Shown here: in pieces, positions 1 through 12,276 of the stretch | Position numbering within the stretch: position 1 is the first letter of the stretch | How the letters are laid out: each line of letters opens with the position of its first letter | Source: Avena insularis | Taxonomy: Eukaryota; Streptophyta; Magnoliopsida; Poales; Poaceae | NCBI GenBank assembly: GCA_023614405.1 | Contig: CM042688.1 | Coordinates: 376,451,331-376,515,330, forward strand | Length of the DNA stretch: 64,000 nucleotides | Reading direction: 5' to 3' | Made by a program: the position numbers and the translations under genes | The notes under the pieces: model-generated | Databases searched by the model: none | What the model was told of the DNA's origin: nothing | The model's input: the letters and a program-made list of their open reading frames with translations, nothing else

Positions 1-473
1 ATGCCGTTTGGTATGGGTATCTTGAGCTTGTTATAGACAAAGCATGACCTGGCGAGGAAGGAGTGGAAGATGTTGCTTCCAAAGATGACGTGGTACACGC
101 TCTTGAATGACACCACTTCACAGGTCATGCGCTCTTGTCAGTAATTGTATACATCACCAAAGGCGACCAAAAGGATGATGCAGCCAAGTGAGTTTGCTTG
201 CCGGCCATGAACGATGCCATGGAACACAGTGTTGATCTTCCTTAGCTGGGTCTCTATCAAGTTCATCTTTTGTAGTGTATCCATGTACATAATGTTGATG
301 CTGCTTCCACTGTCCACGAGGCACTTGGTGGACTCTGTGTTGTCAATCAATGGGTTGATGACCATGGCATACGAGTTCTCTGTTGGTATGAGATCTTGAG
401 GATCTTTCCTATCCCAAGTAATTGGAATCTCCTACCACCTGAATACTAGGGAACTGGAGGAAGGTTAGCCATC
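1..473 (-). pseudogene. H1 aspartic protease fragment
   Basis: The minus strand around 360-140 contains CLVDSGSSINIMYMDTL, an aspartic protease active-site block with D-S-G-S in place of the usual DTGA/DSGA. A hydrophobic flap-like region follows (LGCIILLVAFGDV). A TGA at 138-140 breaks the frame. Beyond it the same frame resumes with MTCEVVSFKSVYHVIFG, which corresponds to the region just before the conserved ILGRP box of Gypsy proteases. The protein would have processed the gag-pol polyprotein. It is cut by the window edge and by the stop. Confidence 0.75.
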
Positions 474-1251
474 AGTATCCACATAGAGGTTTTCTAGGCC
501 CGGACGACGGGAGTGCCAAGAAAAGTGTGGTAGACTGGGGACTTCTTCTCAAAGGTTTTTTGCCCTTGCCATCGCCCTTGTCGGAAGACTTGGGTTCCAC
601 GTCTCCATCCATGTCACTTGAATCCTTGGACTCCTCCACCTTCTTCTTCGCTTTGCCCTTTTCGTGGGGCCTGTTCTTCCGACTTTGCTTGTATCCAGAC
701 TTAGGGTCCTCCTTGAGATCGTTGATGAACTTGCATTGGCGGTTGGTGTGGGTGGCTTTGACATTTGTGTCGAGGTGGACGAAACACTGCATGTCATGGT
801 ACTCTTCGTACATTTGGGGAACGCTAGGTGCAGAAGGTGTTGAATCACTCCTTTGCTGCCCATGGCTAGCCCCCGGCCACGACCATGCTGTCTGCCTCCG
901 CCTCTGCCAGCAAACGTAGTGGCGACCATGTCGGCTATTTGATTTTCTTCTAGCAGAGTCTTCCACTTATTTCTATTGTTCTTCTTGTCCTGAGTAGGGA
1001 TGGAAATTTCCGGCAATGATCCACGAGCGTCATCGTCAACAGCAGAGAATTTGCTTGCCATGCCAATCATTGCATTGAGGTTGAGATCCTTGTTGTCTTG
1101 ACAATGCTTTATTGTATGCCGGAGCAATGATCCCTTCTCCAGGTCGTCGATGAAGGCGGCCATAGCGGTTTGTTCATGTACCCTGGCGCATGAATTTTTC
1201 GTGTCAATCTAGCGAGATAGGTAAACGCGAGAGGATTCATCCTTTTCTTGC
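474..1251 (-). pseudogene. H1 second gag module, C-terminal part with zinc-finger-like segment
   Basis: This continues the gag core interrupted at 7113. Residues read EKDESSRVYLSR, then AAFIDDLEKGSLLRH and IGMASKFSAVDDDARG, the usual C-terminal block of plant Gypsy gag. A Gly/Arg-rich stretch follows (AGRGGGRQHGRGRG). Near 850 the frame shifts, and the second frame carries a CxxxH...H..QC segment (QCFVHLD ... HTNRQCKF), a nucleocapsid-like zinc-binding pattern seen in this class. A Lys-rich tail (KGKAKKKVEESKD) comes next. The frameshift and the element A insertion make it non-functional. Confidence 0.7.
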
Positions 1252-2663
1252 TGATGTCTACGCACTTCTATTCTTGTAGACAGTTGTTGGGCCTCCAAGT
1301 GCAGAGGTTTGTAGAACAGCAGCAAGTTTTCCCTTAAGTGGATCACCAAAGGTTTATCGAACGCAGGGAAGAAGTGGTTAAAGGTATTCCCTCTCAAGCA
1401 ATCCCGCAATCAAGATACAAGAAGTCTCTTGTGTCCCCAACACACCCAATACACTTGTCAGGTGTATAGGTGCACTAGTTCGGCGAAGAGATAGTAAAAT
1501 ACAAGTGGTATGGATATAAGACAACGGTGCCAAAAAATAGCTTGATGCCTGGAAGAGACTAAAGGCAAACTGAAATAAAGATGGAAGCAAGAAAACATGT
1601 AACAAATCTAGTTGCAAACGGTGTATCAATGCTTAGAAACAAGGCCTAGGGATCATACTTTCGCTAGTGAACACTCTCATATAAATATCTTCTCTTTATG
1701 ATACTATTCTGAACTACTCTCCGGTTGGACACTCTAATCCATGGTAGGGCTATACCAACACACCTCAAAGTAAGCCTTTCCCATCTAGATAACCCCACAC
1801 TATCACCTTGAGCACTAGATGGTTCCAACAAACACCACAATTTCATAAAGACATCCAACTCCAAATATAACTCATAACAAGTATTTGTAATCTCTAGCCT
1901 AAGTGCCACCATGGTGTGCACGCTGTCACTTTCACACACATGGGGAGAGCAGAGATCTATTAAAGAACTTGAGTAGCAAGGTAGATCTACTTGATTACAA
2001 AGATCATGATCACAATATGATCATGCATAGAGAGAGAGATGAACACATAGCTATCGGTAGAACCCTTAGCCTTGAGAAAGAACTACTCCCTCATCATCAT
2101 GGGAATCAGCAATGACGATGGAGATGGTGGTGAAGATCGATGGAGATGGCTCCGGGGGCACTTCCCCGTCCCGATAGGATGCCGGAACAGAGACTTTCTG
2201 TCCCCCGAATCTCCCCTTCGGTGGCGGCAGCGCTGCGGAACTTTTCGTGGCTGGAGGCTGGACGATTTAGGGTTTTTGCATTGGAGGCTTCTTATAGGCG
2301 AAGAGGCAAGGTCGGTGGGTGGCCAGGGGGCCCACACCACCTGGTGGCGTGGCCAGGGCTAGCCTGCGCCACCATATGGTGTGCCCTACCTGGTGCCCTA
2401 CTCCGTCTCTGCTTCGTGTTTCCGTGTTGCTCCAGGAAAATAGGCATATTGTCTTTTGTCCCGTCCAATTCCGAGAATATTCATTTTCTGACTTTCTGGA
2501 ACCAAAAATAGCAGAAAATAGGCAACTGGCACTATGACATCTTGTTAATAGGTTAGTTCCAGAAAATGTATAAAAGTACCTCAAAGTGTGTACAAAGCAA
2601 AGCAAAGTAGATACTAAACAATCATGAAACATCAAAAATTATAGATACATTTGCAACGTATCA
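1252..2663 (-). repeat. 3' LTR of element A (1412 bp)
   Basis: Its TG...CA boundaries are clear. It can be matched base by base with the LTRs of element B for most of its length, apart from a diverged GC-rich block around 2300-2420, so A and B represent two LTR subfamilies. A TATA-like TATAAGAA on the minus strand is at about 2289-2296. Apparent short ORFs on both strands inside it are by-products of LTR sequence and are not genes. Confidence 0.85.
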
Positions 2664-5454
2664 ACATCCCCAAGCTTAACTCCTGCTCGTCCTCGAGTAG
2701 GTAAGTGTTAAAATGAAAGAATAATTTTTGAGGTGACATGCACCATCATAGACTTGATCAAAGTATTTGTAAAACATTGATACGTGGGATCATAGTACTT
2801 CAACATAGCATGAAAGATATAGTTCTAAGAATAAGACATAGTAACTATGTTGTAACATGAAAAAGGTACAAACAAAAGATTCATGAATAACAATGCTTTG
2901 CAAGATGTTTGTTTGTTTCACATAAAGAAAACATAACATAGTGGCATTTGGCTTGTCCCTCATGATGTAGCAAATCATAATTGCATGGGACACCTTCAAA
3001 GTTCATAAGGGTGACTAGATACAAATAGTTTAAGAACAAGCAATATCAAAGTTATGCATAAATCAACAAGTTTTGGGACAATGCACATAGAACTAAGAAT
3101 GGCCACTATGCTCTAAAAGTAGGTGCATAAAGGTATAAGGTGGAGACTCAACATAAAATTAAAAGAAAGGCCTTCATAGAAGGAAGTAGAGATTCAAGTT
3201 TCATAAAGAGCTTCCAAAAATTATGGTACTTGTTAGCTTTCACCTCTCATTGGCCCTATCATAAGCATCTTGAAGTGATTAAGGTTAAAGTGACACAACT
3301 AAGAGGATATGCTTGACAAGTTATAAGCCGAAATCTCATGCCCCTTACTTATGAAGACCGAACCTCATGCTACTCAACTTGTCACAAGTAAGCTCTTGTC
3401 ATTGTAAGTACATATGTATCATAGAGAACCGCCAACGGGGTACCCCTTGCACATGATACAGGAGCTATCCCATAATTAAAATGACAAGGCAAGCAGACAA
3501 TGAGCATCTCAACAATCTTTTTATTTGCTATTTGCATAGGTTTTTATTGAGGATGCTTCATAGAGTGCTCATTATGGTTATGCTGCAAGTTTCCACCATG
3601 ATTAGGAATGGCTTAGGCTAGCGGCCTAGGCGTTTCTCTAACACACATACAAACTCCATGATCTACAAGTTCCACTTTTATTTCACACCGTCGGGATCCA
3701 TAAGAAAAAGAACATGATATCAACGGGGTACAATGTACAAGTGCAATGTTGAAAGCGTTCCCCATGATACATGGTTCTGCTAATTTCAACTTATAGAGCG
3801 CAAGCATATACGCAACAAATATGGACACAATGGGTCAAGTTTATTAAATGCAAGAAAGTAAAGTGTGCCATCAAGTTCGTGAGAGCTTTAATCACTAATT
3901 TTCACATAACAAGTTTAATTCGGAAGGTAGATAAAAACATGAATATACTTCAAATAGCAAATGCTAATAGGTAGGTATGGTGGACTCTTTGGAATAACTT
4001 GGTTTTAGGAGTTGGATGCATGAGTGGAACTCATACTTGATTATGGAGGCTAGCAAAAGACTAGGAGTGACCAACTAAGAGAGCAATAATGGCCATAATC
4101 ATGCAAAGCGACAAAACATCATTAATTAAAGCATAAAGTGATATTACAAGTCGAAAACTAAAGGATCATAAAGGCTATGGTGACTTTGGATAGTCATAAC
4201 ATTGTGTGAGCATGCGCCAAGCCAACCCAAATAAAGAATCAAAGGAGAATACCCCAATACTATGCTTTAATATGCTAAAACAACGCATGATTCTTCTAAG
4301 GCACATTAAGCAATCTCAATTGTTTATAACAAGTCATGATAAAACAAAGATCACTAAGCATAAAGCCAAAACAATACCAAGCATGACATGACAAAGCATA
4401 TGCCACAGTCAAAAACAAGCTCCCTTTACCCCTTAAGCATGAACTTTTCCTACTCTTTTCCAATCCAAACCAAACTATTTGAAAGAACTCACAAAGATAA
4501 TAATAAATAAAGATCAGTGAGCTTGTCTCACAAATCCAAAAGGAAGAACTAAAAAGTTCTAAGCTGAAAGCATAAGAAAACTAAGGCTAAACCCAGTGCT
4601 AGCAAAAGAGAACACTCACAAAACAATAAGAATGAAAACTGGAGTGTTCTAAACAATGAAAGCAGAGTGTGTCTCTCTCCAAAAGAAGTGTCGAGATCCA
4701 ACCAACTTATTCAAGCAAACAAAGCAAACGAAAACCAAAAATAAAAACGAAGACGCTCCAAGAACAACACAACTGTGCATGAAACAATAAAAATGAAGTG
4801 TTTGGAAGGAACCTGGGATTTTTACTGATGAAGAAGGGGATGCCTTGGGCATCCCCAAGCTTTGACGCTTGTACCTCTTGAATATTTCTTGGGGTGACAT
4901 GGGGTGGCATCCCCAAAACTTCACACAATCCTCATTAGCAATATTAGTGCATTCAAAAGATAATAAACCTTTGGGGTTTAGTTTTAAAACGGCAAAACTT
5001 TCATTAAAACACAAGCTACTATAGCAATTCCCTCAAAAAGATCAATTCACCAAAAAGAACCCAAAAAGAAATCGATAAAGAGGCAAATGCAAATAATGGC
5101 AGAAATCTGTCAAAACAGACCAGCAGGTAAAGACGAATTTGTTCGAAGACCTTCTGTTGCTCAAATCAAAGAGTGTTGAACTAACGAAAGTTAGATAACA
5201 ACCTGGGGCTGAAGCACAAAATTTCACGCCACAAAACGACGTATAGAGATTTTACACAAATTTTTACAGTGAAGCACAAAAATCTATTTCGGGACAGCAA
5301 CTTTCCCAATCATTACTTCTCTCTCATTAGAGGTTACTCTTGGCACAAAAAGCAAATAAAAAGGATAAGGAGCAGTTATTACAGAGGTAATAACTTCCAA
5401 GACTCATTTAAAACTTTTGGGTTATCGCCCAATAAGTACTTTTCTTTAACGCCT
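2664..5454 (-). other. Element A non-coding internal region
   Basis: AT-rich sequence lies between the polypurine tract and the ORF, with no convincing protein. It contains an exact 9-bp inverted repeat with a 3-base loop at 4836-4856 (GGGGATGCC TTG GGCATCCCC). Just beyond it is a copy of the AAGCTTGGGGATGCC motif that also forms the true polypurine tract at 2664-2680. The corresponding region of element B (9526-12276) aligns over its length. Confidence 0.6.
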
Positions 5455-6252
5455 TTAAGTTAGGCATGATAGTTTGAGAAGATGCTCACATAAGAAATAT
5501 GAATTGAAGTAAAAGAGAGCATAAAGAAGCAAATTCAAAGCACATTTAAGTCTAACCCACTTCCTATGAATAGGAATCTTGTAAATAAACAAGTCATGAA
5601 AGCACAAAGCAACAAGCATAGTAAAGCAAAACAAGTGCAACTTCAAGACTTTCAACATAAAGAGGGGAAACTTAATATTATTGAGATGCATAAAACCATG
5701 TTTCCCTCTCTCATAATAGCTTTCAGTAGCATCATGAATAAAAGTAACAATATGACTATCACATAAAACATTCTTATCATGAGCCACATGCATATAATAA
5801 TTATTACTCTCCACATAAGCATAGTCATTCTTATTAATTGTAGTGGGAGTAAATTCAACAAAATAGCTATCATTATTATTCTCATCACCATAATCATCAA
5901 ATATAGGAGGCATATTGTAGTCATAATTAATTTCCTCCTCAATAGTAGGTGGACTGAAAATATCATATTCATCTTTGTAATCAGCATATATTGGAGGCAT
6001 AGTATCATCAAAATAAATTTTCTCATCCATGCTTGGGGGACTAAAAATATCATGCTCATCAAAACTAGCTTCCCCAAGCTTAGAATTTTCCATAGCATTA
6101 GCAATAATGGTGTTCAAAGAATTCATACTAATAATATTGCTATTAGCATGCAAATAAAGTTCCATAGGTTTTTTAATTTTCTCATCAAACACTTCATGTC
6201 CTAACTCAAGATAAATACTATAAAGCTCTCTAATTTTTTTGTTGTTTTCCAT
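5455..6252 (-). CDS. Element A internal ORF, 265 aa, non-gag, unknown function
   Basis: An uninterrupted ORF starts about 110 bases after the primer site, where gag normally begins. It opens MENNKKIRELYSIYLELGHE. The middle is very acidic and Tyr/Pro-rich, with a repeated block (YDIFSPPTIEEEINYDYNMPP and close variants before it, residues about 65-125). A Cys/His-containing, more hydrophobic C-terminal third follows (KFPLFMLKVLKLHLFCF ... HRKWVRLKCALNL). I see no zinc knuckle, no protease motif and no capsid block. A 267-residue version is intact in element B (12277-13080). The ORF is probably specific to this retrotransposon family. Whether it replaces gag or does something else is open. Confidence 0.6.
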   Translation of the reverse strand: MENNKKIRELYSIYLELGHEVFDEKIKKPMELYLHANSNIISMNSLNTIIANAMENSKLGEASFDEHDIFSPPSMDEKIYFDDTMPPIYADYKDEYDIFSPPTIEEEINYDYNMPPIFDDYGDENNNDSYFVEFTPTTINKNDYAYVESNNYYMHVAHDKNVLCDSHIVTFIHDATESYYERGKHGFMHLNNIKFPLFMLKVLKLHLFCFTMLVALCFHDLFIYKIPIHRKWVRLKCALNLLLYALFYFNSYFLCEHLLKLSCLT

Positions 6253-6405
6253 TAAGCCTAACTAGTGAAAACAAGAAACAAAAAGACAAAATTGCAGAAT
6301 CTAAAGGAAATAACTTCGAGCACTCACACCGAAGGATGTGAGTACCTTTTACCTTACCTCCCCGGCAACGGCGCCAGAAAATAGGTGTTTGCCGTGGGAG
6401 GTTCT

Positions 6406-7112
6406 TCTATTAAAGAACTTGAGTAGCAAGGTAGATCTACTTGATTACAAAGCTCATGATCACAATATGATCATGCATAGAGAGAGATGAACACATAGCT
6501 ACCGGTAGAACCCTTAGCCTCGAGGAAGCACTACTCTCTCATCATCATGGGAATCAACAACGGCGATGGAGATAGTGGTGGAGATCGATGGAGATGGCTC
6601 TGGGGGCACTTCCTTGTCCCGGCAGGGTGCCGGAACAAAGACTTTCTGTCCCCCGAATCTCCCCTTCGGTGGCGGCGGCGCTGCGGAACTTTTGGTGGCT
6701 AGAGGCTGGACGATTTAGGGTTTTTGCATCGGAGGCTTCTTATAGGCGAAGAGGCAAGGTCGGTGGGCGGCAAGGGGGCCCACACCACCTAGTGGCACAG
6801 CCAGGGCTAGCCCGCGCCACCATATGGTGTGCCCACCCTGGTGCCCTACTCCGTCTCTGCTTCGTGTTTCCATGTTGCTCCGGGAAAAATAGGCATATTG
6901 GCTTTTGTCCCGTCCAATTCCGAGAATATTCATTTTCTAACTTTCTGGAACCGAAAACAGCAGAAAACAGGCAACTGGCACTGTGGCATCTTGTTAATAG
7001 GTTAGTTCCGGAAAATGCATAAAAGTACCTCAAAGTGTGGACAAAGCAAAGCAAAGTAGATACTAAACAAGCATGGAACATCAAAAATTATAGATACATT
7101 TGCAACATATCA
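6406..7112 (-). repeat. Truncated 5' LTR of element A (about 707 bp left)
   Basis: This matches positions 1956-2663 of the other LTR, but the other 704 bases (1252-1955 equivalent) are missing. The break joins leader sequence ...GTTCTTCT directly to ATTAAAG of the LTR, with a TCT overlap shared by both parents. The primer site next to it is kept. The deletion removed the R-U5 end of the 5' LTR, which leaves the element unable to complete reverse transcription from its own copy. Confidence 0.8.
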
Positions 7113-8107
7113 CTTGTACGCACCGGTGTAGGTCACTGACGGTGCAGGGACGCTTGTACATACCTTTGAAGTTCTTGGTGAACGCTTCATGCATGTCCAA
7201 CCAATTGCAGATTGATTTCTCTGGCAAGTCATCAATCCATTGGCGAGCGGTGCCGGTGAGCATTAGTGGGAGGTACGCGATGACAATTTAGGGTTTCCCC
7301 CGGCGATGTGAGTTGCTTCGCTGTAGTCCTACAACCACGTGACTAGCTTGGCAGTGCCATCATAGAGCTTGATGGTTTTGTCAATCCGGAGACCCATGGG
7401 GTAAGTTGTGGCCCATATTACCGGTCCAAAACAACGTGCCCCAGGTATGGGATCTCCTGTGCTTCTTGGATCTTTTCTAGCCGTGAACTTGCGTCGTACG
7501 ACTACGGTTGCTTCCCTTTTCCGTCATGGGGAGGGGAGTTGTGGCGTGAACTTTTGGATCTCCCATTTCCTCTGCCATGATGGCTGATGGGTGGTGACGG
7601 TGGTGGTAGCGGCGGTGGGTTAGCCTTCTTGCTTCTCCCTCCATGTGAGTCCTCGCGCCTATCGCGATTGCTTGTCGAACGTGGTGCTTCCTTGTGGGAT
7701 CTGTTCATGTGTCCTTCATTGCTGCTGCGCTCTCCGGCATGTCGGGGCTTCTCGCCCTGGTCGCGTATAACGAGACCGACCTAGGGACGCCTAGGATGTG
7801 GCATGCTTGCATAGTGGCGCGGTTGTTTCTCCTCGTGATGCCGGGATGGCAGGAGTGGCGGCAATCTACGGGGGTGAGCCTTGTCTCCGTGGTCGGAGGA
7901 TATGGGTATGGTGTCAGCCATGTTACGCGCATCCCTCTGTCTTTACTCCGTGGAGCCTGTGTGGGATCCTTCGTCGCGGGGAGATCTTGGCCTTCGGCGG
8001 CTATTCAGGGTTGACTGGCAAAGCTCCGGGTTGGACTCAAGCCTCTGCGAAGTGGCCTTCTCCTATTTCTTGCAAGCCTTGGATATGAGGTCATAGACCT
8101 AAGCCAC
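7113..8107 (-). pseudogene. H1 second gag module, N-terminal part, cut by element A
   Basis: The minus strand encodes a Ser/Arg/Pro-rich leader (7708-7502, with NRDRREDSHGGRSKK) and then the gag core at 7263-7113: MLTGTARQWIDDLPE, FTKNFKGMYKRP and VSDLHRCVQ. This matches the capsid region of plant Ty3/Gypsy elements, where a 'LTG.A..W...LP' block precedes 'F...F.GTYKRPG'. The frame is lost between 7500 and 7265 because of stops. At 7113 the protein is interrupted by element A, and the continuation (EKDESSRVYLSR, then MAAFIDDLEKGSL) is found at 1251 and below. It is inactive. Confidence 0.75.
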
Positions 8108-9525
8108 TGATGTCTACGCACTTCTATTCTTGTAGACAGTTGTTGGGCCTCCAAGTATAGAGGTTTGTAGAACAGCAGCAAGTTTTCCCTTAAGTGGATC
8201 ACCCAAGGTTTATCGAACTCAGGGAGGAAGTGGTCAAACGTATTCCCTCTCAAGCAACCCTGCAATCAAGATACAAGAAGTCTCTTGTGTCCCCAACACA
8301 CCCAATACACTTGTTAGGTGTATAGGTGTACTAGTTAGGCGAAGAGATAGTGAAATACAAGTGGTATAGATAATTATAAGTGGTAACGGTGCTAGAAAAT
8401 AGCTTGATGGCGTGGAAAAGACTAAAGTAAAACTGAAATAAAGATAGAAGCAAGCAAACATGTAACAGATCTAGTAGCAAACGGTGTTCCAGTACTTAGA
8501 AACAAGGCCTAGGGATCATACTTTCACTAGTGAACACTCTCTCATAAATATATTATCTTCATGATACTACTCTTAACTACTCTCCAGTTGGACACTCTAA
8601 TCGTTGGTAGGGCTATAACAGCACACCTCAAAGTAAGCCTTTCCCATCTAGAAAACCCCACACTGTCAACTTGAGCACTAGATGGTTCCAACAAACACCA
8701 CAATTTCATAAAGACATCCAACTCCAAATATAACTCATAACAAGTATTTGTAATCTCTAGCCTAAGTGCCACCATGGTGTGCACGCTATCACTTTCACAC
8801 ACATGGGGAGAGCAAAGATCTATTAAAGCACTTGAGTAGCACGGTAGATCTATAGATTACAAGCTCATGATCTCAATAAGATCATGCATAGAGAGAGAGA
8901 TGAACACATAGCTATCGTTATAACCCTTAGCCTCGAGAGAGAACTACTCCCTCCTCATCATGGGAATCAGCAATGGTGATAGAGATGGCGGTGGAGATTG
9001 ATGGAGATGGCTCCGGGGGCACTTCCCCGTCCCGGCAGGGTGCCGGAACAGAGACTTTCTATCCCCCGAATCTCCCCTTCGGTGGCAGCGGCATAGCGGA
9101 ACTTTTCGTGGCTGGAGGCTGTTCGATTTAGGGTTTAGGCCTCGGGAGGCTTCTTATAGGCCAGAGGGCAAGGTCGGTGGGCGGCCAGGGGGCCCACACC
9201 ATGCCCTGGTGCGGCCTAGGTGGACCCGCGCCTAGGAGTGGTGTGGCCACCCTGTGGCCCCCCTCCGGCTCTCCTTCTGGCTCCATGAGTCTTCCGGGAA
9301 AATAGTAACTTTGGCTTTTGTCCCGTCCAATTCCGAGAATATTCATTTTTTGACTTCCTAGAACTAAAAACAGCAGAAAACAGGCAACTGGCACTGTGGC
9401 ATCTTGTTAATAGGTTAGTCCAAGAAATCATATGAAAAGTACTCCAAAGTGTGGACAAAACATAAGAAAGTAGATAAAACCAAGCATGGAACATCAAAAA
9501 TTATAGATACATTTGCAATGTATCA
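8108..9525 (-). repeat. 3' LTR of element B (1418 bp)
   Basis: It is bounded on the plus strand by TGATGTCTACGC and ...TGCAATGTATCA. TATAAGAA on the minus strand at 9151-9158 is a likely promoter TATA box. Just downstream of the TATA is a GC-rich transcribed leader. The polypurine tract abuts at 9526. Confidence 0.92.
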
Positions 9526-12276
9526 ACATCCCCAAGCTTAACTCCTGCTCGTCCTCGAGTAGGTAAGTGATAAAAAGAAAGAATAATTTTTGAGGTGACA
9601 TGCACTATCATAAACTTGATCAAAGTATTTGTAAAACATTCAAAGGTAGGATCATAGTACTTCAATCATAACATGAAAGACAAAGTTCTAGCAATAAGCA
9701 AAGAAACTATGATGCAACATGAAAAGGCACAAACAAAAGAGTCATGAATAACAATGCTTTGCAAGACGTTTGTTTGTTTCACATAAAGAAAACATAGCAT
9801 AATAGTATTCAGCTTGTCCCTCAATAGAGTAGCAAATATAAATGCAAAGGACACCTTCAAAGTTCATAAGAGTGACTAGATACAATAGTTTCAAACAAGC
9901 AATAACAAGTTATGCATCAATCAACTAGTCTTGGGACAATACACATAGAACTAAGAATGGCCACTATGCTCTCAAAGTAGGTGCATAAAGATAGAAGGTG
10001 GAGACTCAATATAATGGTGGAAGAAAGGCCTTCATAAAAGGAAGTAGGGATTCAAGTCTCATAAAGAGCTTCCAAAAATTATGGTACTGATAGCTTTCAG
10101 CTCTCATTGCCCCTATCATAAGCATCTTGAAGGTGATTAAGGTTAAAGTGAACAAACTATGGTGTACATGCTTGACGAAGTATAAGTTAGAAATCTCATG
10201 TTCCTTGTATACGAGGGCCGCTCGTCATGCTACTCACATTTAGTCACTTGTAAGTTCTTGTCATCGTAAGTACATGTGTATCATAGAGAACCGCCAACGG
10301 GGTACCCCTTGCCCGATGATACGGAAGAATCCCCATATCAAAATGACAAGGCAAGCAGACAACGAGTATCTCAGCAATCTTATTATTTACCATGGGAATA
10401 TGGTGCTTTTTTCTCTCTTTCCTCTTTTCATAATATCTCTTTTTTTCTTTTTCTCTTTTTTCTCAATATAGGACTGTTTTTTTATAAGAAGAATGCTTCA
10501 TAGACAGCTCATTATGGTTACGCTGCAGGTTTCCACCATGTCAGCATGGATTAGACCAAATGCCCAGTGCTTCTCTAACACATATACATAACTCCATGGA
10601 CTTACAAGCTCCCCTTTCATTTCACACCGACGACATCCATATACAAAAGAGCATGATATCAACTAGGTACAAGTACCAAGTGCAATGTTGAAAGTGTTCC
10701 CCATGAAAGCATGGTTTTGCTAATTCCCAACAAATAAGTGCAAGCATATACAACATAGAAGACACAATGGTTCAAGTTTATTAAGGGCAAGTAAAGTAAA
10801 GTGTGCCATCAAGTTCGTGAGAGCTTTAATCACTAGTTTTCTCATAACAAGTGGAAGGTAAACAAAAGCATGAATATACTTGGAATAGCATAAGCTAGTA
10901 GGTAGGTATGGTGGACTCTTTGGAATAACTTGGTTTAGGGAGTTGGATGCATGAGTGGAACTCATACTTTGTTGTGGAGGCTAGCAAAAGACTGGGAGCG
11001 ACAAACTAAGAGAGCAATAATGGCCATAATCATGCAGAGCAACAAAACATCATTGATCAAAGCACAAAGTGATACTACAAGTTGAAAAATAAAGGATCAT
11101 AAAGGCTATAGTGACTTGAGATAGTCATAACATGGTGTGAGCATGCGCCAAGTCAACCCAAATAAAGCATCAAAGGAGAATACCACTATACTATGCTTTA
11201 ATATGCTAAAACAACGCATGATTCATCCAAGGCACATTAAGCAATCTCAATTGTTTATAAAAATTCATTCTACAGCAAAGAATACTAAGCATAAAGCCAA
11301 AACAATATCAAGCATGGCATGATAGAGCATAGGAAACAGTCAAAAACAAGCTCTTTTTACCACATAAGCATGAACTTTCCTACTCTTTTCCAAACCAAAC
11401 CAAATTATTTGCAAACCAATGTATGAAAGAGGGGGTCCAACCAATTTATTCAGAAAACTAAGCAAACAAAAGCAAACGAAAAACTAAAACAAAAACGAAA
11501 AAGAAGACACTCCAAGAACAACACAACTGTGCATAAAACAATAAATATGAAGCGTTTGGAAGAAACCTGGAATTTTTATTGATGAAGAGGGGGATGCCTT
11601 GGGCATCCCCAAGCTTTGACGCTTGTACCTCTTGGATATTTCTTGGGGTGACACGCGTGGCATCCCCAAGCTTGAGCTTTAGTCCATCCTTCATCTCATT
11701 ACTCATTCCTTCCATACACCTGAAATTTTTCCTTCATACAAAACTTCACACAATCTTTATTAGCAACATTAGTGCACTCAAGATAAATAAGTCTTAAGGT
11801 TCAGTTATAACACCAAATAAACTTCCATTAGAACACTAGCTACTGTAGCACTTCCCTCAAAAAGCTCAATTCCCCAAAATAACTCAAGAAGGAACCAACA
11901 AGAAGCAAATGCAGAAAATGGCAGAAATCTGTCAAAACAGACCAGCAGGTAAAGACGAATTTTTTCGAAGACCTTATGTTGATCAAATCAAAAAGTGTTG
12001 AACTAATGAAACTTAGATAACAACCTGGGGCAGAAGCACAAAACATCATGCCTCAAAAATACGTTCAGAGATTTTACACGAATTTTTACGGTGAAGCACA
12101 GAAATCTGTTTCGGGATAGCAACTTTCCCAATCATTACTTTTCTCTCATTAGAGGTTACTCTTGGCACAAAAAGAAAATAAAAAGGATAAGGAGCATTTA
12201 TTACTAAAGTAATAACTTCCAAGACTCATCTAAAACTTTTGGGTTATCTCCCAATAAGTACTTTTCTTTAACGCCT
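9526..12276 (-). other. Element B non-coding internal region
   Basis: No supported protein. A pyrimidine-rich plus-strand tract at about 10405-10490 is a purine tract on the transcribed strand. The inverted repeat GGGGATGCC TTG GGCATCCCC is at 11590-11610. Polypurine-tract-like AAGCTTGGGGATG copies follow at about 11605-11614 and about 11661-11673. The region is collinear with 2664-5454 of element A. Confidence 0.6.

Larger units (their letters stand above)
1252..7112 (-). mobile_element. Element A: Sabrina-like non-autonomous Gypsy element in H1 gag
   Basis: The 3' LTR lies at 1252-2663 (minus strand, starting TGATACGTTGCAAATG and ending GTAGACATCA). The right-hand 5' LTR is truncated (about 6406-7112). 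The polypurine tract AAGCTTGGGGATG abuts the 3' LTR, and a primer site (TGGCGCCGTTGCCGGGG on the minus strand) is at about 6360-6376. Flanks are CTTGC (1247-1251) and CTTGT (7113-7117), a target duplication with one mismatch. Inside there is one intact ORF (5455-6252) but no gag, protease, reverse transcriptase or integrase, so movement would need proteins from elsewhere. The LTR ends and internal ORF resemble the Triticeae family Sabrina; that name is from memory, unconfirmed. Confidence 0.85.

Noticed and set aside
2140..2511. Plus-strand open frame in the LTR of element A
   Set aside because: It recurs in the other LTRs at the same position and has no protein character; it is a by-product of GC-rich LTR DNA.
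5652..6204. Met/Ile/Leu-rich open frames overlapping the element A ORF on both strands
   Set aside because: They are out-of-frame shadows of the acidic Asp/Asn-rich ORF (GAT/AAT codons read as ATG/ATA/ATC and their complements).
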